From Marchantia polymorpha subsp. ruderalis (taxonomy: Eukaryota > Streptophyta > Marchantiopsida > Marchantiales > Marchantiaceae), in NCBI GenBank assembly GCA_037833965.1, contig AP031352.1:16038501-16102500 (forward strand): a stretch of DNA of 64,000 nucleotides, given 5' to 3'. The first letter of the stretch is position 1. Each line of letters opens with the position of its first letter. The position numbers and the translations under genes were made by a program. The notes under the pieces were generated by a model. It searched no databases, was not told the DNA's origin, and worked only from the letters and a program-made list of their open reading frames with translations. This document shows positions 12,641 through 24,130 of the stretch, piece after piece.

Positions 12641-13450
12641 TTGCACACTTTTTTTGATGACTTTGCTCTCTTTACTTGACCCTAATTCCATAGCAAAAGC
12701 TGCACTGCTCTTCTGCTGAATTACAGGTGGGGTAGGCAACAGACTTCCACATCGAACACAAATGTCCGCAGTTGGATAGTCTGAGCAAGTATGTAGCCTA
12801 TCATGCAACAAGTACGCTGCACCATGAGCAAGTAACGAATCTCGCTCCATCTCTCCGAAACGAATACCACTTCCAAACTTTCGCCCTTTAACAGGCTGTC
12901 GTGTCACAGGATTCACAGCACCAGTGGATCTCACCTAAGGACAAAATTACGGGGTGAACAGGCATTTGGTTATGCATTTGGTACGGCAACAGACAAAACC
13001 AAGCATGACACAGAACATAGATCCCATGGTGAACCAAACAACATGACTCAGTTTGGCAAGAAGTCCAGAACGAATATTCCAAATTGCACGAACTTCTTGA
13101 GATAAACACCATATGATCTAAGCCAAGCTTCGCGCACCTGATACTTGTCTCCAACCATATGACGAAGTCATTGATAGTACACACAGCCGATGCAAATTTC
13201 ACACGTAAGTTCTGTGCCCAAGACACCACTATACATGACTTCTGTGCCATGGTAATTGAAACCGTGATCCTTCAACTGCATCCATACTTGTCGACAAGGG
13301 ACTCATCCTTGTTTTTATGGCTGGTCTTCGAGTCGGCAGCGCACTTTTGAAACAACAAGCAACCGCATTGTTCCTACCATAAAAATAAAATTCTAACTCC
13401 AAAAACGTCAGATGATTGATCATCGAATAGCACTATAACTTCGTTTCAGG
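12640..13450 (-). pseudogene. NRPA2: RNA polymerase I second-largest subunit fragment, copy 1
   Basis: The minus strand carries two exon remnants. The exon ending at 13138 encodes [13 protein letters not shown] and [10 protein letters not shown]; the next starts at 12934 after a TTAG acceptor and encodes VRSTGAVNP, QPVKGRKFGSG, IRFGEMERDSLLAHGA and YLLHDRLHTCSDY with a CxxCG zinc pair. These are the C-terminal hybrid-binding and clamp motifs of polymerase second-largest subunits; the wording fits Pol I (RPA135) better than Pol II. An in-frame TGA (13170-13168) replaces the Arg before LRHM, and a frameshift lies upstream near 13280. The rest of the roughly 1,100-residue protein is absent, so this is a fragmentary pseudogene. 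Confidence 0.8.
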
Positions 13451-13559
13451 AGTTACCTTCACAGCCATTGATTACAAGAGCATCCCAATCGTCATACGGA
13501 ATGGAAAGGCGTGGGGATTGATAATAAGACCAGGTCGCATTCAGCATGGGGATTTGCTG

Positions 13560-14070
13560 AATCGGCCTACCAATATTCAACCAGGAGATACCAGCAGTTG
13601 AATGCATTGCGTCTGACTTCACTTCGGAAGTACAATAATCTACTTCATTTTCTTCTCAGTTCAAAATATTTGAAACGTAATCTTTGTTTTAGCACGATAA
13701 GAAGTTCCAATGCAGCCATGTATTTGATAAGTTGATCTAAGGCTCGCCATCTAGAACAATGATACATATGTTTACATCCGTTTGACAGCTACTAGCCTCA
13801 ACGTAACTTTCATGGGCCAGATGTGAAGTCCACCAGTCTGATGAATCAGTATCTTCTCAAAGATACAACATTAATTTGCAAGTTCTATCGTTCTAGCTCA
13901 CTTTTAGTCAGCAAACCAATTTTGTAGCCCTTCTGTAAATCAGTTTAGTGTTGGAAACAGCAACAAACAGAGGTTTTCATCCATGACAGTGAGGCATGGA
14001 CCGACTTCTCACATCTGCGGATGAACTGCTTGCATGGAGCAATTTCGACGAATACCTTTCGCCTGGGTTG
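13560..14070 (+). pseudogene. lipase relic D: promoter joined to exon 8 border
   Basis: From 13560 to about 13985 the sequence is a diverged copy of the lipase promoter and leader (GGAGATACCAGCAG, GGCTCGCCAT, AGTTCTATCG). At about 13985-14065 it jumps to the intron 7/exon 8 border of the gene (GACTTCTCACAT, CTGCTTGCATG, TCGACGAATACCTTTC). All exons between are deleted. It is a non-functional remnant of an extra lipase copy. Confidence 0.6.
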
Positions 14071-14635
14071 GAAAGGCAATTCGAGTAGCAAGATCATTGG
14101 CTTGAGTCCGAGATTAGTTCTCCTCGTGCGTCGCACATTTATCGATATTTTGTTAAAGACTATCACCTCGTAAGATACGTCGGCGCCGCAGTGATCCATA
14201 CCCCCTTCCCTGACGGAACCGCATTTACCAATTTTGCAAAGAAAATTTTCATAGATGTAAATTTAGAAGGTATAAATATCACTATATTCCACATTTTCTC
14301 TGTCAGTATAGACGATGTGGAAAGTCGAGGTTTATCGTTAGTGAACGATGGACTGGAGCAGCATAGAGAGAAATAAGAGCTCACCTTGCGCGGCCAAATT
14401 TCAAAGAAAGAAATGCATAGACGAATGCTTATTCTCTTTTCATTTGGAACGAAGTTTTCAAATATGCACAGAATCTTCTGGGCCAGCAATGTTACACAAT
14501 TTTCCGAAGTCGAGCCGAGTGGATGCAGTGAATTTACCACGCTCTAGGTGCACACCTTCCAGAAATTCTAAGGAGCTGGAGACTTGTATCACAAGAAACG
14601 AACAGTGAGGTTCTAAACTCCAGTTCCATGGTGGC
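14070..14635. other. spacer with an inverted dispersed repeat
   Basis: The segment 14500-14610 is the reverse complement of about 12350-12455 and 37390-37495 (shared core CGGCTCGAC / GTCGAGCCG with the GGAAGGTGTGCAC stretch). The rest is unremarkable. Confidence 0.5.
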
Positions 14636-15627
14636 GAGTTTGCAATCGAATCAAATATTCAGATATTGTGATGCGCGTTGACGGGTTTGTGTTCGCATTT
14701 GCAAGGTGACCATCCGAGTCATAGCGGTAGATAGAGAAATGGGACATCGGTTTCGAAACAAATAACTTGTACGAAGGGAACGCAGTAACTTGCAACGGCC
14801 ACTGCATGCAACTTGTCGTTGTTGCAAGTATATTCACGCTAGCTCGAGCTGAGAATTTGTAGCCGAGCAGAAGATTGTCATGGCAATGTCTCGAGTCAAT
14901 AGGTCAATCCGATATTTAAGCATTGTCACGACACATCTGTTGTGCAACGGCATGGCGAGAACGGTGATAAGCGTAACTTGCGTAATTCGAATATGCGTTA
15001 TTTATCCTTTGACTTGGATTTGTCTGCAGTGCCTGCGAATGTATACACTAGCTCAATTCACACAAGGACCTCGTCCACTTACCGATTATGGATCCAGGAG
15101 ATAACAGCAGCTGAATTCACTGTGAAGAAACAACCACCCACTTCAAGTTTTCATCGGTTCAAAATATTTGAAATGTAATCCATGTTTTAGAACGATTAGT
15201 AATTTCAATGCAGCGGTATTTTGGACCGATCCATCTCAGGCTCGCCATGGAGCATGAAGGGACATTTTTTTACGGCTAGTAGCTATCAAACCGCAACGTA
15301 TACGTCTTGCGCCAGATCTGGACTCCATGAAAGCAGTTGAGAGGATATCTGACGATTCTTGTTAAGAACAAATTTCAAAAGCAGTTGATTTTGCGGTTGA
15401 GAGAAGGAGACGTTGGTCTGAAGCCTCAGGTGACAGCTATAAAGAGGAAAGGTGGTGATCAATCATTATCTTTTCAAGATACAGCATACATTTGCAAGTT
15501 CTATCGTTGTCTAAAGCTCACTTTTATCAGCAAACCTTTATTATCGCATTTCTGTAAATCAGTTGTCTGTCAAAGTCATCAACATTCATTGTACGACAGT
15601 TCGTGCATCGTCAGCCAACTGAGAACA
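14636..15627 (+). promoter_or_regulatory. promoter and 5' leader of lipase copy B
   Basis: This is the family-wide upstream region. A TATAAAG box lies at 15438-15444, about 190 nt before the ATG at 15628, predicting a leader of about 150-160 nt. Conserved blocks include ATCCGAGTCATAGCGGTAGA and the TTGCAAGTTCTATCG stretch just after the TATA box. Confidence 0.65.
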
Positions 15628-18600
15628 ATGGGGTCGAGCAGTCGGCCCTTATCATCCTGGCTGTCACTAGCTACTCTAATTGCTACTCTGGCTGTTGTGA
15701 GCCAATGCGTGGAGATGCTGGAGATGGATGCGCATGCGTCGTTGACCTTCTGCGAGATTTATGTACTTCCTCGAGGATACAATTGCGAAGAGCATGAGGT
15801 TAGTGGTCTTGATTAATAATAGATACTATGTCGGCTCGACTCATCAGTGTTATATAGCAGAGTAGTGACAAATAAATTGCAACTTTCGCTTTTGCTTTGG
15901 CATGTTTTAAGAAGACATGGCTTCACTGAGATTGTGCAAGCAGAAGATACCTGAACATGGTCGGTGTATGTGTGATTTGTATACATTGGCAGGTATATTC
16001 GGAAGATGGTTACATGCTTCGTCTGCATCGTGTTATACCTCGGGGCAACCTGGACAAGTCTGTGTGGGAATGGCTGGAGCCGGAGCTCCGACATAAGCAC
16101 AAGCACAAGGGGCCCTTCCATGGGTTCAAGAAACCACGCCCAGCTCCTGAGGCTGTACCCTCGTACACAAGTCCTAGCAGCAGGTCAGAAAGTCCACCAT
16201 CTCCAAGTTCGCCTCCTTCCTCCTTCTCGCCTCCAGGTGAAGGAGCATATGGAGGACCATCTGCGCCGTCGTCCTCCTACTCTCCACCTAGTGGATATGG
16301 AGGTCCCAGTCTTCCGTCCTCCTCCTCGCCTCCAAGTGAAGGCGCATATGGAGGATCATATTCACCCTCGTCCTCCTACTCCCCGCCTGGTGGATATGGA
16401 GGTCCCACTCCTTCTGCGTTCTCCCCACCAGGTGCAAGCACATATGGAGGATCGAACTCAGCTCCATCGTCTTACTCTCCCCCGGCAGCCGCTGGATATG
16501 GTGCACCCAGTCCCGCCGGTTCTAGGAATTCACCACCAAGTGCCGGCGCAATAGGAGGAGGATCTCCATCTCCCACGTCCTTCAACCCTCCTCCTGCCTC
16601 TGGCGGATATGGACCAACGACTACTCCTGGTATGGAGCCATACGAAGGAGTATCCACACCGCCTTCCTACTCTCCTCCCACTCCTTCAGAATCGAACTCT
16701 CCACCAGGTGCAGGGAATTACGGAGAGGGATCGTCAGAACCATCAACTTCTGCTCTCTCTCCAGCACCTGGTGGATCCGGATACGGAGGCTCGCCTCCAT
16801 TGTCAACGAGCTCCTCACCGAATGGATCAGGAGGATCTACTTCCAGTTCCAGTGCTAAATGTCCACCTGGCTTGTCCTCGCCGAACATTGCTAGGAGGGG
16901 ATTAACTATCAGCAATGGCCGAGAGCCACCTCGGACTCGAACCCGAAATGCAGAACTCGTCGACCGGGACCCGGTTCTGCTCATGCACCACGAGCTTCTC
17001 AACGGGGCCAGCTGGTTCACGCCCGTGGCCACCGAGAACGACACTTTGCTCCCTCTCATGCTGGTGGACCAGGGCTTCGATGTGTGGATCGGTCACGAGC
17101 GGGCGACGCTCTGGAGTCACGAGCATCGGAAGCTAACCCCCAACGATGCTGTACGTGCAACACGATCCTCCCGGTCTGCTGATTTTCGCTTGGAAATTGA
17201 CGATTTTAGCATTTGTGTGGCGTTTTTGCAAATATTTTCTGGCTCTTGCAAATGACTGACCGGAAGGATACGACTATGCAGGTGTACTGGAACTGGACTT
17301 GGGATCAGCATGTAGAGCACGACGTTCCCAAGCTGCTGACATACATCAGCGACGAGACTGGCTCCAGAGTGCATTACGTCGGCGTCTCTCTGGTGCGTGA
17401 ATGTATTGATTACTGTGATTTCCTCCCTCCCTACAAGTAAGATCCGCATTCGGGCTTCGAGCTCAAGCTTATTTGCCGTGACTGGTTGGATGCTTGGATG
17501 GATGTATGCAGAGCGCTGCAGTCGGGGCAGCCGCAGCCACGAACGCGAGTGTCGCCAGTCTCATGAAAACTCTGACTCTGATAGCTCCCGCCTTCTATCG
17601 GGAGAAGACTACTTCAGAGTTCCTGCAAGCCTGGGATCCTATTCCATTTCCCTCGGTGAGGCTTCCGACCTCCTTCTCCTTATCTGTTTCATTCTGTCAG
17701 ACTTGATAGTGCTGACTACGGGATTGCAATCGAGAATCGACAATGACAACCGCTGTATTGTGATTACAGGCCTTAGGCACGAGCGACGACGAATGGCACG
17801 ACAACAGGCTCGGTGCGTTCAACTTTCAGAGGTGGGTATGCATCAGTAGCATGCCTGACTTGACGTGAAATCGAGTATCTTCCATCTGTCCACATCAGCA
17901 GCCATGAAAAGATATTTGTGAAGTTAGGAAAGATCCGGAGCTAATACTGATCCGTGGTGCTCCAGGGAATTTCATCTAGATGCCATTCCATTCACCGGCC
18001 CCGCTTCTCGTCTGCGGCTCGCCATCTCGGGTGACTGACCATCCCTTCCTCATTCGGTTTTTCCCCGTGATTTAGAAAAATGGGCTCGTGGGGTGATTCG
18101 GTTTATCGATATTCTTCTGTCGATTGATTTGTTTCTGCAATCAGATTGGAATCTGAACCGGTTTTTCGTTGCTGTACCAACATGTAAATAATAAAGGCCC
18201 CGATTGTTGCTTGGGTCCGAGTGTGCTCTCGCTCGCCAACGGATGGGATGGAGTGACGTCGTACAAGAATCTCGAGCACCTCCATCAGGGTAAACTGGAC
18301 GATCGATCTTGACTAGATTAGAAGGAAGGAAGGCAGGCAGGGCTAGATCGAAATATCACATGGATTTGATACTTTTGGAGCGAAGCATGGACTGACTTCT
18401 CACGTCATCGCATGCAGGAATCTCGACGAATACCTTTCAGCACTTCGACTACGGGTCCGCAGCCTTGAATGCGCTGGCATACGAGGGCAAAACCGACCCC
18501 CCGACTTACGAGCCGAAAGATATTCCCAGCGACCTGCCGATGTTGGTGGTTTACGGAGGGCAGGATTTATACTCGCCTCCCGAAGGTGCGCTGGAATTCA

Positions 18601-18752
18601 TGAGCTTGACACAGACTATGCCCCAGTCTGTGTACCTGCCTCACTACGCACATTTCGACCTATCTCTGAGCCTGCACCGAGCGGACGATGTGTATGGGCC
18701 GATCACAGCCTTTCTTCAAGACCAATCCGGACCTGAAGAACCTTACTACTGA
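15628..18752 (+). CDS. secreted lipase-like alpha/beta hydrolase, copy B (intact)
   Basis: Exons 15628-15798, 15993-17150, 17282-17392, 17512-17655, 17770-17831, 17966-18030, 18197-18289 and 18418-18752 total 2139 nt and splice without a phase error into 712 aa. Residues 1-35 form a signal peptide. GYNCEEHE then [12 protein letters not shown] (about 51-71) is the start of the acid-lipase (triacylglycerol/steryl ester lipase) fold. Residues about 95-370 are a Ser/Pro/Gly-rich insertion. The hydrolase resumes with [12 protein letters not shown] (382-393), [24 protein letters not shown] and HYVGVSLS. Ser479 is the expected nucleophile, Asp651 (YGGQD) and His680 (HYAHFD) the other triad members; GPDCCL matches the family's cysteine pair. 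Two usual motifs deviate: HGLL reads HELL, and GHSxG reads GVSLS. It is likely a secreted or vacuolar hydrolase with a wall-type arm; substrate unknown. Confidence 0.85.
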
Positions 18753-19240
18753 TGATGTTACCAATATATCGATAGCACGATGGCGATAATACATATATCA
18801 AGCAGCAGCTGGTTCCAGATGCGTCATGCCTTCATGGAGTTGGACGATTTGTCCCATTAGTAGTGAATAGCTCAAGGTAGTGATTTATAGTACTATGGGC
18901 AGCAGCTTCAGTTGTTTCCCATATGATATACAAGTGGAGATAGCTACAATTTCCTGAGTACAATTTACTAGGCCGATCACAACCTTTCTTCAAGACCAAT
19001 AAGGATATTAGACCAGTGCGGATATGAAGAACCCTACTACTGATCATGAAACTTATCAATCAATAGTGCCAGTAGTAGTAAGTGATAATAGAAATATCAA
19101 TCAGCAGCTGTTGTTGGAGAGGTTTATGCCTTCAATCGTACGATTAGTCCCAGTAGTCTATAGAGGTAAAGATATCTCAATATGCAGGATCAGCTGTTGC
19201 TCATATGTTATTCATGCGGAGATAGCCACAATTTACTCAG
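18699..19240 (+). repeat. diverged tandem duplication across the copy B 3' end
   Basis: A unit of about 270 bp beginning GCCGATCACA (18699) is repeated from about 18971. The first unit holds the last codons and stop of copy B; the second has the same landmarks (CCTTTCTTCAAGACCAAT, CTACTACTGAT, GATAGC.ACAATTT). The end of copy A derives from the second unit, so this duplication preceded the copy A deletion. Confidence 0.65.
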
Positions 19241-20124
19241 TCCTTGACGTAGAATCAACTGTTACGGGTTATGTACCACCTTGGAGGGTCTATCCATTCA
19301 GAACCTGTGAACAAGTCACTTGTGCACTCGTCTCTCGAACATTTATAAATCAATAAAATTTGTCCAGTATCTATTTTTTGATTTGGATACCTGGTTCGAT
19401 AAGAGAAACTTGTCTGCCCTGGAGTGTGCTATCAGTCTATCCTTGAGCCATGAAGATATTTGAACCCTCTGACAGTCCTAATCCCATCCCGGTTGGAAGA
19501 TGCTCAGTTGTAGATCTTGCTAACACCGTTCGATGCAATCGTTGACTGTCGCCAACCACTTACTCTAAAACCGTATTGAGATGACGCTTTTGCTCCTTTC
19601 CCGTACGAAGCGCACATAGAGGAAATCACATGGATCCATTAGCTTGGAATAAGATGATATTTATACAGCCAATCCTGTTTTCATAATTTCCGGGTGATTT
19701 TGTCCGGCTTCGAAGTAATTCCCATTCGCTCGGCGATAAATACGTTGGTATTTTGCAATTTTTGTTGGTCAGATTGATGTTAGAGGGCGAAACAAAATTC
19801 TAGAATTGACAGTAACGTGATTCTTACTTTCTTGTTCTAGAATTTCTCCGACTCTCTTGCGACTCACTGAAGTTAAGCATCTTACTTGAACAGATCAGTA
19901 AAAAACAACCTTCTTCCTTTGAAACCTGTTCTTGAGATTGGGTAGCGGATTTATTTCAAACCTCTTGTTTATAATTATGATTTACTGGAAGTTTCATCAG
20001 AAGGATATATCATTTACTGGAAAACATAACTTGTGTTATGAGACTTGTGTTCAGGATGTCGCAAAATCAATTAATCTTAAGTATTGATAAAAAAGATCTT
20101 CAAATCTTCTCCAGTTTACTTGCT
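19241..20124. other. 3' flank of copy B, no gene seen
   Basis: Up to about 19780 it matches the flank of copy A (7560-8110). The remainder is AT-rich and carries nothing I recognise. Confidence 0.5.
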
Positions 20125-20229
20125 TGAAGAGATAGAGCTTTGATGAAGTTCAAACTTAACTTGACGTAACTAGGACATGAACAGACCTTAAAATCTAATC
20201 TGATGTATTTTTCTGAAGAAGTAGAGATT
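20125..20229. repeat. degenerate minisatellite, left part
   Basis: Two diverged units of about 90 bp share GAAGAGATAGAG, TTTGATGAA and CGACATGAA-like landmarks. The array is interrupted by the element at 20230-22760 and continues on its far side. Confidence 0.5.
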
Positions 20230-22765
20230 TGTAATAACCCACTAAAGGCTAAAACTGCAATATAGTGGTAGAAAGGTCGAACCCACAGGGACAGAGGAAC
20301 ACACAGGGTACAAAGTGTCACGTTTAACAGACTATTGAGGAGTTTGAATTCTCAGGCGACTGTCACTCCTAGAAATACTGCAAGTGTCCACTCGGAGCGC
20401 ACTCGGAGGTCGCACAGTGCAGCGTAACACACACACACACACACCTGAAACTACAGAAACACAACCCAGAGATCCGTTAGGACCTCTACTCAAGATTTCA
20501 GGGGGAAAGTCTCTCAAGAGTACACTCAGCGAAGCTGCGGGTAGTGACTCCCAATTCCGGCTTTTACAACACTTCCACTAGCTTGCTGCTAGCGTAGGAA
20601 ACCCGGTTTGGACTGCCTACTTCGGATCGAAGTCACTCATACGCGGTGAACAACACTCTCAACTCACAAAACGCGCAGAGATAACAGGTCCGCACTGAAG
20701 AACTCACTGAGAAACATTCCAGTAACACAACAACAGTCTATTGAAGAGTTTGAATTCTCAGTCACTTGTCATTCCCAGAGATACTACAGGGGTCACCCTG
20801 AAGGCACCTGCTGCAGCGTAACCTGAATTTACAACCAAGGCTTACACGAAGTAACAAAACTTCACTTTGGCATTCAGGGGAAAAATCCCAAAGGAGGACA
20901 ATGAGGAACAGACACTCGAAGGTGTAGGGGCGAAACTATTCAAGTATCTAACTAGTCACTGGCTCTTAGCATCGGCAATCACCCGCAGGTGTAGATCCGA
21001 ACTACTCAAGTCTCTAACCAATGTACTAGCTCTGAACATTCGGCCGAAGGAATTCAGCTACAAAATGCGGAACGCCAAGTGGTAGCTCCTCTTGCGTGGT
21101 GACAGAACTAAGGACACAAACACGCAGGAAAATGAGTTCCTGATCTGCACTTCCGAAATTGGGAAAGAACCCAAGGCAAGACGCCTTGAACTATTTTATA
21201 CCTTCTAAATCCTACCTAGCACTACACTGCAATGCCATGGTGCGAGCCGCAACAGATCCTACACCTGAGGAGTCGGCGGCTGCTTTCCCTTCCAACTTAC
21301 AACCTAAATCTAACCCTAACCCTAAATCTGAATCCTAAGCCTACTGTACAGAGCCACCAGCGCCTTCCCATCCAAGATCTGAGGCTGAAAATTTGCAGAC
21401 ATGCGTGGCCGGCCGAGATCAACGGCCCCACAAAATTCCAGATCCATCCAACCGTCCATCGCAAAGATATGGGCCCCGCAAGATCTCTGAACCTAGGCCA
21501 AAATTCCTTCTCCAAAATCCGAGGACTATGGGTCCCACGCGTCCTACACGCAAGCCGCCTACTTGCAGACCGCCTTGGGCCGAAGGCCCCTCTAACTGTC
21601 AACGCCGAAGGCTCCTCTATATGTTAACGCCGAAGGCCTCTCTCCTAACCATGACAGCCGCTTTCGACGCTTATAACTCAGTGATGCCTTATCCGTTCCA
21701 AGAGTTCTTGGTCTCGTTAGAACGAGCGTCGCGAGTTCTTTCCAACAAGACCCTAACTAAGTCAAACCGTTAAGAATTGAGAAATTAATGATGGTTTTTA
21801 CTCTTCCGCCGAAGGGTCGCCTATCCGCAGGCGTCCGCGTCCTACCCGCAGGCCGCCTATCCACAGGCCGTCCGCCTATGCACAAGCCGTCCGCCTACTT
21901 CCGCGCTGTTGCGCTGGCGCCGTACAAGTTCCAACCCCGAAGGCGCATTTCTAGGTCCAAAGGCGGATTTCCCGCCGACGCCGAAGCGCCTGTGCATAGG
22001 CGAACGCCTGTGCGTAGGCGAACTTCGCGCCTACGTCAAAACCCTATTTCGCCTGTGCGCAGGCGAACTTCCTTCGTCCGCGTAAGGACAAAACTTTCTT
22101 CGCCTGTGCGTAGGCGGAAAGCTGAGTATCTTGCGACCTTCATAACTCCCGGAACCGTCATCCGTTCGTGGCGTTCTTGGGCTCGTTGGAATCAGCGCGT
22201 CGAGTTCTTTCCAACGAGACCCTAACCAAGTCAAGTCGTTGTGAATTGAGAAAGTTATGAGGGATTCACTCTTCCGCTGAATGCACTCTCTCGCATCGCT
22301 GAAGGCGTTGACCCGAAGGCGTCTACCGCCGAAGGCGCATCTTCCGGCGGTTCTTCCGCCGAAGGCGTACCGCCAAAGTCGCTCTACCGCCGAAGGTCCC
22401 CTATCAGTAACTTCCGACACTCATAACTCAGTGACCTCTCATCCGTTTCACAAGTTCTTGGCTCGTTGGAAACAGCGCGTCGAGCTCTTTCCAACAAGAC
22501 CCGAAGCAACTCAAAGCGTTACGAATTGAGAAAGTTATGAGTGATCTACCGCCGAAGGTGCTCGAGGCGGATCCTGCAACATGAACCGCCCGTTCCGTCC
22601 CAAGCGTCCCACTGTGGCCTAAGCCCAAAACCCCTTGACTGTCCTCGATCCTCTTTTTACTTTGGTTTCGCGTACCGATTACTATTTACAGCTGATGCCG
22701 CGGTACTTACTATTCAAAAATGTTTTAGTTCTGACAAAAAACAAAAAGTGGGTTACCACAAGATT
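20225..22765 (-). mobile_element. TE1: solo-LTR-like insertion, 2.5 kb, minus orientation
   Basis: Body 20230-22760. Read on the minus strand it begins TGTGGTAACCCAC and ends GTGGGTTATTACA, with TG..CA ends and the same ends as TE2. It is flanked by the 5-bp duplication AGATT (20225-20229 and 22761-22765). The 3' flank of copy C (about 34055-34085) is the empty version of this site, reading CAGAGATTTAATGAAAC. A TATA box (21194-21200, minus strand) precedes a region shared with the TE2 3' end. It lacks the TE2 gene and instead contains GC-rich CGCCGAAGGCG-type repeats (21780-22600). No paired LTR, reverse transcriptase or integrase is seen. Confidence 0.7.
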
Positions 22766-23172
22766 TAATGAAAGTAATACTAAACTGGACAAAACACTTT
22801 CGTGAAAGAGACTTTTAAACCAATTCTGTTCTTCTTTCCTGAAGATGTAGAGATGCAATGAATTTGATGTAACCCCATCATGTGAGAAGCCCTCAAACTG
22901 CTCACATTTATTTTCCTGAAGAGGTGAAGATTTGATGGAACTCAAATCAAAACTGTTGGAACACCGTTAAGAAAGAGATACCATTATACCTTCTCCAGAA
23001 GAGATAGAGATTTGATGAGCCTAGAATCGAATTTGTTGGAATTGTAACATGAATGATACCCTCAAAGGTTTATTGAAGAGGGAGAAGTTTGATGATATTC
23101 AACCTCATCTTGTTGTAACTCCGACATGAAAGACACCCTTATGTAACTCGAATGTAATTTCCTAAAGAGGTA
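22761..23172. repeat. degenerate minisatellite, right part
   Basis: Four to five units of about 80-100 bp, each opening with a variant of CTGAAGAGGTAGAGATTTGA and containing an ACATGAA-like box, run up to the rDNA fragment. Related units lie at 33955-34135 downstream of copy C and singly near 8145. Confidence 0.6.
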
Positions 23173-23174
23173 GG

Positions 23175-23502
23175 GTTTAGTCCGGATTCTCACCGAATCC
23201 GGACTCCGGTCCGGATGAGCGTGGAGTTGACCGTCCGGGAAAGCCGGCCCTTCGCGGGGCCGAGCTGTCGTGGTCGTTTTAAATGCAGCGTCGGAGATGT
23301 GTGGCCCGAACGGGATGCGCGTAAATCCGGTGTGTCCCCCGGTCTGTCATGGGGGGGGGGGGTCTCTCCATGTCCGGAGGCTGAAATACCCGCCCTGTTC
23401 GGAACTCTTGGCGCCTCGATGCAAAAACCAGGAAACGTTGCTAGAGGGAGCTGGCGGGGAGCGTTCAAACTCTCCCCTCTCCTCCTACTCCTCGCAACAC
23501 CG
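23175..23502 (+). rRNA. probable ITS2 spacer fragment adjoining 28S
   Basis: GC-rich sequence directly before the 28S start, with a G12 run (23351-23362) and hairpin-forming ends (TCCGGATTC..GAATCCGGA at 23180-23202). Its position fits ITS2, but no 5.8S sequence is found, so the left end is truncated. The spacer cannot be assigned to a taxon by eye. Confidence 0.5.
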
Positions 23503-23607
23503 CACGGACCTCAGATCAGGCAAGACTACCCGCTGAGTTTAAGCATATCACTAGGCGGAGGAAAAAGAAACAAACAAGGATTCCCCTAGTAGCGGCGAGC
23601 GAACCGG
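23503..23607 (+). rRNA. 5' end of 28S rRNA, truncated and degenerate
   Basis: This matches the universal start of large-subunit rRNA: ACCTCAGATCAGGCAAGACT, CCCGCTGAGTTTAAGCATAT, CAAGGATTCCCCTAGTAGCG, GCGAGCGAACCGG. Several bases differ from the usual plant form (CACTAGGCGG for CACTAAGCGG, an extra A in GGAAAAAGAAAC, TAGCGGCG for TAACGGCG), so it is a decayed copy, not a working rDNA unit. It ends abruptly at about 23607 in dispersed-repeat sequence. Confidence 0.9.
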
Positions 23608-23609
23608 TT

Positions 23610-24130
23610 TATAGTTTCATAGTCTCTAGCAGAAGAGTGTTCAAAGTGCATAAGGTGAACTCACCTCATCCCACATCAAAAGCCATATACAAACACATGA
23701 CCTGATTGTCTATTGGAAACGTTTGAGATAGTATGATTTGACAATCAACATTAGAGGCAGTATGTAATAGGAATTGAATTTTATGGGAGCGCACACTCAT
23801 GTATATATATAACCATATCTTCCATCCTTCCAAAGTAGAAGATAATCTTGAAACTCCGCTGGACAAATACAAGAACTTTTTATGACAAATAACTGTATAA
23901 ACTTCAAAATTGAATAAATGATGACCTCCGTAATTCAATCCGAGATTATGAAAGCAATTTTTTCTACAAAATGTGGTCTGTTTGGTTAATTATAGATGTC
24001 TACAATTACATGATGTTCACATGTATGCAAAACCGAAATGCACCAAATGGCTCGGACCGAATGCTTCTGAAAGGTCGGATTTGGAACTGAAATATACTCA
24101 TGATTTCAGCAGGATGAGAGTAATTCCATC
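23610..24130. repeat. dispersed repeat, copy 1
   Basis: This is a diverged copy of 34495-35005. Shared tracts include AGTCTCTAGCAGAAGAGT, CACATCAAAAGC, AACACATGACC and CTTCAAAATTGAATAAATGA. The rDNA fragment joins it at its left end. No coding potential is recognised. Confidence 0.65.

Noticed and set aside
23215..23589. A 124-codon frame over the rDNA fragment
   Set aside because: It overlaps clear 28S sequence, so it is not protein-coding.
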